Both the position numbers and the translations under genes were made by a program. Source: an uncultured Lachnospiraceae bacterium (lineage in GTDB: Bacteria; Bacillota; Clostridia; Lachnospirales; Lachnospiraceae). From it: a stretch of 9,772 nucleotides of DNA. The notes beneath the pieces are model-generated. The model worked only from the letters and a program-made list of their open reading frames with translations. It was not told the DNA's origin and searched no databases. This document shows positions 6,036 to 9,772 of this stretch, in pieces (position 1 is the stretch's first letter; the number at the start of each line of letters is the position of its first letter). Location of the stretch: positions 1 to 9,772 of the forward strand of contig CAJTYJ010000064.1 in assembly GCA_910583895.1 (NCBI GenBank). The letters are read 5' to 3'.

Positions 6036-7317
6036 CAAACAACGACAGCTGCCGGTACAAAGGGGCCTGTGTCCCCGGCAGCTTTTCCTTTCCATCCAGA
6101 AGATTCCGCAGGATATAGTCTTCTGTCATTTTCACCGGATACATCTGCTTTCCTTTGCAGGTGATAAAATAAAGAGCCCGCTTCAGCACCACTCCCATCT
6201 TTTTCAGGTTCTCATAGTCCAGTGCTCCCAGCCTCCTGGCTTTCACGATCCGCCCTGCCGACCGGTAACCGATCCCCGGTACCCGAAGAAGCGTATGGTA
6301 GTCAGCCTTCGTAACCTCCACAGGAAACTGCTCCAGATGCCGAAGCGCCCAGTCACACTTGGGATCCAGAAGCAGATTAAAGTCCGGCCGGTCCTCGGAA
6401 AGAAGCTCCTCTGTCTCAAACCCATAAAAACGAAGCAGCCAGTCTGCCTGATAAAGCCGGTGCTCCCGAAGCAGCGGCGGACCTCCTGGCAGCACCGGAA
6501 GCAGGCTGTCCTCATTCACCCGCAGAAAAGCCGAATAAAAAACCCGCTTCATCTCATACTTTTTATACATATGCTCCGCCACCTTCATGATCTGCCAGTC
6601 GTTCTCCCCGGTGGCTCCGATGATCATCTGGGTAGACTGACCGGCAGGGACAAACTTTTGTGTATGCCGGTAGAGGGTCAGTTCTTCCTTATTCTGGGTC
6701 CGCATCTTTTGTACCTGCTGAATCGGTGCCAGCATCTTCGGACGCTGCTTCTGAGGCGCCAGCGCTTTGAGTCCTTCCGCCGTCGGAAGTTCCAGGTTCA
6801 CACTCATCCGGTCGGCCAGATAACCGGTCCTGGCAATCAGTTCTTCGTCCGCTCCCGGAATCGCCTTCACATGGATATATCCCTGAAAATGATACGCTCT
6901 GCGCAGCTTGTACAACGTCTGATACAGCAGCTCCATGGTCACATCCGGGCTGACGATAATCCCGGAGCTTAAAAACAGCCCTTCGATATAATTCCTCCTG
7001 TAAAACCCCATCGTCAGATCGCACACTTCCTGGGGGGTAAAAGAAGCCCTCGGCACATCGTTGCTCCGGCGGTTGATACAGTACCGGCAGTCAAAAATAC
7101 ACTCATTGGTAAACAGAATCTTCAAAAGAGAGATGCATCTGCCGTCTGCGCTGAAGCTGTGGCAGATCCCCGGTGCAATACAGTTCCCGATCCCCCTGCC
7201 GCGGTTCTGACGATCCACACCGCTGGATGTACAGGCTACATCATACTTGGCCGCATCCGCCAGGATCCGGAGCTTTTCTTTTAATTCCATCTGCTGCTCA
7301 ATCCGATATTCCATCAT
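6013..7317 (-). CDS. Putative DNA modification/repair radical SAM protein (TIGR03916 type)
   Basis: This 434-residue protein carries the radical SAM cluster motif C73-x3-C77-x2-C80 (NECIFDCRYC) in an early position, preceded by further conserved-looking cysteines near residues 29, 46, 52 and 61 that may bind a second metal site. The barrel includes GLFLSSGI, HVKAIPGA and SVNLELPT. Residues about 336-386 hold a helix-hairpin-helix (LLRVPGIGYRSAGRIV), a sequence-independent DNA-binding element. The C-terminus holds QLSLF (423-427), the consensus beta-clamp binding peptide. This is the TIGR03916 family, whose reaction is not established as far as I know. GTG at 7323 is possible, but ATG 7317 is preferred because GGGAG (7323-7327) is five bases before it and overlaps the GTG; ATG 7314 is also possible. 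It is first in a two-gene operon under two LexA-like boxes. Confidence 0.9.
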   Translation of the reverse strand: MMEYRIEQQMELKEKLRILADAAKYDVACTSSGVDRQNRGRGIGNCIAPGICHSFSADGRCISLLKILFTNECIFDCRYCINRRSNDVPRASFTPQEVCDLTMGFYRRNYIEGLFLSSGIIVSPDVTMELLYQTLYKLRRAYHFQGYIHVKAIPGADEELIARTGYLADRMSVNLELPTAEGLKALAPQKQRPKMLAPIQQVQKMRTQNKEELTLYRHTQKFVPAGQSTQMIIGATGENDWQIMKVAEHMYKKYEMKRVFYSAFLRVNEDSLLPVLPGGPPLLREHRLYQADWLLRFYGFETEELLSEDRPDFNLLLDPKCDWALRHLEQFPVEVTKADYHTLLRVPGIGYRSAGRIVKARRLGALDYENLKKMGVVLKRALYFITCKGKQMYPVKMTEDYILRNLLDGKEKLPGTQAPLYRQLSLFDDPRFSV

Positions 7318-7332
7318 CTTCACTCCCGAAAA

Positions 7333-7346
7333 AGAACATTTGTTCT
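7333..7346 (-). promoter_or_regulatory. LexA/SOS-box-like operator 2 (transcription start)
   Basis: AGAACATTTGTTCT on the plus strand reads AGAACAAATGTTCT on the minus strand, identical to the box at 7359-7372 but inverted. The centres are 26 bp apart, about two and a half helical turns, so two dimers could occupy the site. This copy covers the predicted transcription start. Confidence 0.7.
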
Positions 7347-7351
7347 ATCTA

Positions 7352-7380
7352 ATTATACAGAACAAATGTTCTTTTGTAAA
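7352..7380 (-). promoter_or_regulatory. Sigma-A promoter of the radical SAM operon
   Basis: On the minus strand, TTTACA (7375-7380, 5 of 6) and a perfect TATAAT (7352-7357) are separated by 17 bases. Transcription should start near 7345, leaving about 28 leader bases to ATG 7317. Both elements are interleaved with LexA-like boxes. Confidence 0.8.
7359..7372 (-). promoter_or_regulatory. LexA/SOS-box-like operator 1 (promoter spacer)
   Basis: AGAACAAATGTTCT has the GAAC-N4-GTTC core of Gram-positive LexA (DinR) boxes (B. subtilis consensus CGAAC-N4-GTTCG); only the outer bases differ. It lies between the -35 and -10 hexamers, where a bound repressor would block RNA polymerase. Confidence 0.7.
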
Positions 7381-7388
7381 GAGTTTTT

Positions 7389-7859
7389 TTATTTTTCTTC
7401 ATCGAACTGCTTTTCCAGTTTTTTGCGCCGGCATTTAACAATCCTTCCAGCGGCAGACAGGCAGGCAAAAGTAACGACCCCGGAAAACATTCCGAAAATC
7501 AAGATTAATAAAAATCCATCAGAAAACGTCGTATCGTATCCTGCCACCGATCTCCGTACATAAGTCAGCAGCATCACTGCCAACGCGGCCGCAACAGAAT
7601 ATAACAGGTAGGCCTTCCAGCCCGGACGGGAGGTATAATCAAAATGTCCGCCCCGGACCTCCCCGATCGTGGTGCCCACCGCCATAAGCATAAATACCGT
7701 CCATTCTCCTGACACCTGCCTAAACGTTGCCTTCATCCCCAGCAGCTGTACAAAGATGCTGATCAGAAGCGCCCAGAAAACAAGCCAGAACATAACATGT
7801 TCCACCCGCATCATCTCCATCTCTTCTCTCTCATCCACCACTTTTTTAAACAGTCTCAT
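7389..7859 (-). CDS. Four-helix integral membrane protein, partner of the XRE regulator
   Basis: This 156-residue protein has a charged cytoplasmic N-terminus (MRLFKKVVDEREEMEMMRVEH), four predicted membrane helices (about 22-41, 53-69, 82-100 and 115-138) and a strongly basic C-terminal tail. The KVxDERxxMxMxRVEHxxFW opening resembles Lachnospiraceae membrane proteins grouped, I believe, as DUF6773, though I am not certain of the number. ATG 7859 is chosen because GGGAGGAGG (7866-7874) lies six bases before it; the longer frame from 7958 would only read through the XRE gene. It overlaps the XRE gene by 14 bp, so the two are translated together. In similar pairs a membrane protein is expressed with, and may regulate or be regulated by, the small XRE protein; the actual function is unknown. 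Confidence 0.85.
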   Translation of the reverse strand: MRLFKKVVDEREEMEMMRVEHVMFWLVFWALLISIFVQLLGMKATFRQVSGEWTVFMLMAVGTTIGEVRGGHFDYTSRPGWKAYLLYSVAAALAVMLLTYVRRSVAGYDTTFSDGFLLILIFGMFSGVVTFACLSAAGRIVKCRRKKLEKQFDEEK

Positions 7860-8058
7860 CGCAATCCTCCTCCCAGAATATATCATCCAATGTTTTATGA
7901 AGTGCCCGGCAAATATCCAGACACAGCCGAAGCGATGGATTAAACTTTCCCGCTTCAATCATACCGATGGTCTGCCTCGTTACCCCTACCAGCTCCGCCA
8001 AATCCCCCTGCGAAAGATCCATCCTTGCACGGGCCGCCTTCAGCTTTAAATTCTTCAA
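7846..8058 (-). CDS. XRE family (Cro/CI-type) helix-turn-helix transcriptional regulator
   Basis: This 70-residue protein consists almost wholly of one HTH domain: LKLKAARARMDLSQGDLAELVGVTRQTIGMIEAGKFNPSLRLCLDICRALHKTLDDIFW. The recognition helix is about VTRQTIGMIEAG (26-37). The start is a TTG at 8058; a TGA lies immediately upstream in frame, so the frame cannot begin earlier, and AGGAGG (8067-8072) is eight bases before it. An ATG at 8060-8062 sits in another frame and would encode only a short unrelated peptide. The usual MKNLKLKAAR opening of this family is intact after the TTG. It is first in an operon with the membrane protein gene and is probably autoregulatory through the palindromes in its promoter. 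Confidence 0.93.
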   Translation of the reverse strand: MKNLKLKAARARMDLSQGDLAELVGVTRQTIGMIEAGKFNPSLRLCLDICRALHKTLDDIFWEEDCDETV

Positions 8059-8164
8059 TCATGGTTCCTCCTCTCTTCATTCCTCTCCTGATCCTGATTT
8101 CCTCGCTCCACCTTCCTCTCTGTTTTGCAACTATATTCTCGGCTTGCTATTTACCTTTTTCAAT

Positions 8165-8180
8165 TATATAATATTATATA
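8165..8180. promoter_or_regulatory. Perfect 16-bp palindrome over the XRE promoter, candidate operator
   Basis: TATATAATATTATATA is its own reverse complement and covers the -10 element. Such a site is the right size for a dimer of a small XRE protein. The low sequence complexity (A/T only) means chance is a real alternative. Confidence 0.4.
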
Positions 8181-8196
8181 GTTTACTAAATGTCAA
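8168..8196 (-). promoter_or_regulatory. Sigma-A promoter of the XRE/membrane protein operon
   Basis: On the minus strand, a perfect TTGACA (8191-8196) is followed after 17 bases by TATTAT (8168-8173, 5 of 6). Transcription should start near 8161, giving a purine-rich leader of about 100 bases. Confidence 0.7.
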
Positions 8197-8202
8197 TTAT
8201 AT

Positions 8203-8233
8203 ATTGCATTATATTTGTTTTACATTGCATTAT
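8203..8233. repeat. Two direct ATTGCATTAT repeats 21 bp apart
   Basis: The 10-base word occurs at 8203-8212 and 8224-8233, start to start 21 bp or two helical turns, just upstream of the -35 of the XRE promoter. Same-face spacing is typical for regulator half-sites; the protein that would bind is unknown. Confidence 0.45.
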
Positions 8234-8423
8234 GCTCAGGTCATCACCGGTCTGCGCAAAACGGGCAAATTCCATACCAGAGTTCTGGCACATGGCAGGC
8301 GCTATTGGCTCCGTATGAATTTTGAATCCTTCAGATGGAAACACCACCGCATCCCTTGCTGAGCGTGAGGTGGATCTTAAGGGACAATCTGCCCGAGACG
8401 GACATCTCGGCAATCAAAACCAT
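8234..8423. other. Intergenic region without a recognised gene; contains one small hairpin
   Basis: This stretch lies between the XRE promoter and the terminator of the phosphonopyruvate decarboxylase gene. ORFs on both strands are short and lack family resemblance and RBS. CCGAGA (8393-8398) and TCTCGG (8405-8410) form a six-base hairpin with no T-run. It may be remnant DNA, but I cannot identify its origin. Confidence 0.5.
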
Positions 8424-8460
8424 AAAAAAGCCCCGCCGATGTCCATTCTTCATCTGCGGG
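8424..8460 (-). terminator. Rho-independent terminator of the phosphonopyruvate decarboxylase gene
   Basis: On the minus strand, CCCGCAGATG (8451-8460) pairs with CATCGGCGGG (8432-8441), with one A-G mismatch and a nine-base loop, followed by GC and six T residues. It starts eight bases after the stop codon at 8469. Confidence 0.88.
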
Positions 8461-8468
8461 ACCAATGA

Positions 8469-9590
8469 TTATTTTTCTTTCAGATACTCCATAAAGTTTT
8501 CTTTATTTTCCATCGCCGTCGTCGTTGGTCTGCCCAGATCCTCTCTTGCGCCAATCGAACATTTTACCTCGATAAAGCTGAGCATTTTCCGTTCCTTTGC
8601 GGACTGAAGCTCCTGATCGAGCTTTTCAAAGCTGTCCGCCGATGCTGCGTAAGGATATCCGCAGGCTTTGGCAATCCCAATCAGATCCGCTGACCCTGCT
8701 GCAGTGGGCATCCCGCCCACCGTTTCATGAGCTCCGTTGTTGATGACCACATGAATCAAATTGGAAGGGCAGGCAGCTCCGGTCACCGCCAGGGCTCCCA
8801 TGTGCATCAGCAACGCCCCGTCACCATCCACACACCAGATCTTCTGTCCGGCCTTCTGGGCCGCGATGCCAAGAGCGATGGAAGAGCTGTGCCCCATGGA
8901 ACCCACAGTCAGAAAATCGTACTTGTGGCTCTGATGGTTGGCCTCCCGGATCTCGAACAGCTCCCGGCTGGCCTTTCCGGTGGTGGATACAATGGGGTCC
9001 TCCCCCGCGGCCCGGACAATATGCCGGATGATCTCTTCCCGAACCATCTGATGTTCATTCTGATAGACTACTTTTTCTTCATAGGTCAGAGCGTCCTTCT
9101 GAATCACAAAAGCCACGCTCTTTCCCTCTGCCAGAAGCAAACCAAATTCTTCCATGACCGACGTAAGTCTCTCTTTGGTGGTCTCTTTTCCCACAATGCA
9201 GGTCCGGATGTCCATATCCTCCAAAAGACGCACGGTCACTTCCCCCTGATAGATATGCTGAGGCTCGTCGTGTACTCCCGGTTCTCCTCTCCATCCAACC
9301 ACAAAGATGACCGGAATTCCGTATACTTTGTCATTCAGAAGGGATGCCACCGGGTTGATGATATTTCCTTCACCGGAATTTTGCATGTAGACCACCGGGA
9401 CCTTTCCCGTAGCCAGATGATATCCTGCCGCCAGTGCCGTACAGTTTCCTTCATTGGCCCCGATCATGTGATGCTTCGGATCAATGCCGTAGGTATGCAT
9501 CAGATAGTTGCATAGGGCCTTTAACTGGGAATCCGGAACTCCTGCATAATAATCCGCACCCAGTAATTCTGCAAATGTCTCAACCTTCAT
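8469..9590 (-). CDS. aepY: Phosphonopyruvate decarboxylase (EC 4.1.1.82)
   Basis: This thiamine-diphosphate enzyme converts phosphonopyruvate to phosphonoacetaldehyde, the step that pulls phosphonate biosynthesis forward after PEP mutase. The 373 residues match the usual length of about 370-380. YYAGVPDSQLK opens the PYR domain; E47 in ANEGN is the cofactor-activating glutamate. The cofactor/Mg motif is D255-GDG (256-258) with N284-N285 following 25 residues later. VYMQNSGEGNIINPVASL and GWRGEPGVHDEPQH are characteristic of Ppd rather than of acetolactate synthase or sulfopyruvate decarboxylase, though the last is a close relative. ATG 9590 is chosen: the longer frame from a TTG at 9623 starts inside the repeat at 9606-9668. 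No Shine-Dalgarno is visible before 9590. PEP mutase and an aminotransferase or similar tailoring genes are expected upstream (beyond 9772) but are not in view. It is the last gene of its transcript. Confidence 0.92.
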   Translation of the reverse strand: MKVETFAELLGADYYAGVPDSQLKALCNYLMHTYGIDPKHHMIGANEGNCTALAAGYHLATGKVPVVYMQNSGEGNIINPVASLLNDKVYGIPVIFVVGWRGEPGVHDEPQHIYQGEVTVRLLEDMDIRTCIVGKETTKERLTSVMEEFGLLLAEGKSVAFVIQKDALTYEEKVVYQNEHQMVREEIIRHIVRAAGEDPIVSTTGKASRELFEIREANHQSHKYDFLTVGSMGHSSSIALGIAAQKAGQKIWCVDGDGALLMHMGALAVTGAACPSNLIHVVINNGAHETVGGMPTAAGSADLIGIAKACGYPYAASADSFEKLDQELQSAKERKMLSFIEVKCSIGAREDLGRPTTTAMENKENFMEYLKEK

Positions 9591-9605
9591 TTTATTATTG
9601 CACCA

Positions 9606-9772
9606 TTTAAGTTCCGCATCCAACCTGCACGCAACTTCCTGCCCAGGGCAGATTTTCTTACGCTTCGCTCCTGTAACTCTGCCCTGCCTGCGTTTCGGTT
9701 GGTTGCTGTTTTAAGTCCCGCATCCAACCTGCACGCAACTTCCTGCCCAGGGCAGATTTTCTTACGCTTCGC
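9606..9772. repeat. 104-bp-period direct repeat (one full and one partial copy), running off the window
   Basis: Positions 9606-9668 and 9710-9772 agree at 62 of 63 bases (only 9613 versus 9717 differs), a period of 104 bp; the second copy continues past the window end. Each copy contains the near-palindrome CTGCCC-A-GGGCAG (9639-9651 in the first). CCAACC (9620-9625) and GGTTGG (9697-9702) are inverted arms spanning the unit, so the whole unit could fold. 104 is not a multiple of three, so it is not a protein repeat. It looks like a dispersed or tandem intergenic element placed just upstream of the decarboxylase gene. Confidence 0.85.

Larger units (their letters stand above)
7330..7375. repeat. 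17-bp perfect inverted repeat around the radical SAM promoter, possible terminator for the upstream operon
   Basis: The arms 7330-7346 and 7359-7375 are exact reverse complements separated by 12 bases that contain the -10 region. As RNA read on the minus strand the pair forms a long A/U-rich hairpin ending in a U-run, so it could also end transcripts arriving from the membrane-protein gene whose stop lies at 7389. Confidence 0.7.

Noticed and set aside
5475..6164. 229-codon plus-strand ORF across the radical SAM/TIGR03915 junction
   Set aside because: It overlaps two well-supported minus-strand genes and has no recognisable domain or ribosome binding site.
7955..8080. 41-codon minus-strand ORF with an SD-like leader overlapping the XRE gene
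   Set aside because: The Gly-rich peptide is an out-of-frame reading of the XRE coding sequence; kept only as a possible competing initiation, not as a gene.
8186..8413. 75-codon minus-strand ORF in the gap between the XRE operon and the decarboxylase terminator
   Set aside because: No RBS and no family resemblance, and it would run through the XRE promoter.
8727..9515. 262-codon plus-strand ORF opposite the decarboxylase gene
   Set aside because: Antisense shadow; the minus-strand frame has complete thiamine-diphosphate motifs and correct family length.
9606..9772. CRISPR array or IS end at the window edge
   Set aside because: The repeat is too long and only about 41 bases separate the copies, with no transposase or cas gene; the structure fits an intergenic repeat element better.

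Overview
The window reads as chromosomal DNA of a Gram-positive anaerobe of the Clostridia, most likely a Lachnospiraceae gut commensal. The basis is strong AGGAGG-type ribosome binding sites, near-consensus sigma-A promoters with AT-rich spacers, roughly 50% GC genes separated by AT-rich gaps, and several protein families that are typical of that group (an HPr-like protein, an XRE regulator paired with a small membrane protein, a nuclease-helicase fusion, and a radical SAM DNA-repair pair). No RNA gene, CRISPR array, insertion sequence or phage gene was seen.

Layout. 1-715: a terminator-like hairpin, then the decayed 3' end of a type II restriction-modification enzyme; its 5' part is missing and it carries an in-frame stop. 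812-2099 (+): a short DUF1294-type membrane protein and a LysR regulator, probably one transcript. 2090-4450 (-): a RecB-like nuclease fused to a DinG/XPD-type iron-sulphur helicase, convergent with the LysR gene and overlapping it by 10 bp, with its own promoter. 4602-5008 (-): a small HPr-like protein with a consensus promoter and a strong terminator; it keeps the regulatory serine but lacks the catalytic histidine. 5256-7380 (-): a two-gene operon of a radical SAM putative DNA-repair protein and its usual partner protein. 7389-8196 (-): an XRE repressor-like gene overlapping a four-helix membrane protein gene. 8424-9590 (-): phosphonopyruvate decarboxylase, followed by a terminator. 9606-9772: a 104-bp-period direct repeat running off the window.

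The most interesting unit is the radical SAM operon. Its promoter is covered by two identical palindromic GAAC-N4-GTTC boxes that resemble LexA (SOS) operators, and the radical SAM protein ends in QLSLF, a textbook beta sliding-clamp binding peptide. The helix-hairpin-helix, the SOS-like control and the clamp peptide independently point to a DNA-damage-induced repair activity acting at or behind the replication fork; the chemistry is not known to me. The nuclease-helicase is a second DNA-processing gene nearby but shows no SOS-like box. The remaining genes (regulators, phosphonate metabolism) are ordinary single-function neighbours without an evident shared pathway.
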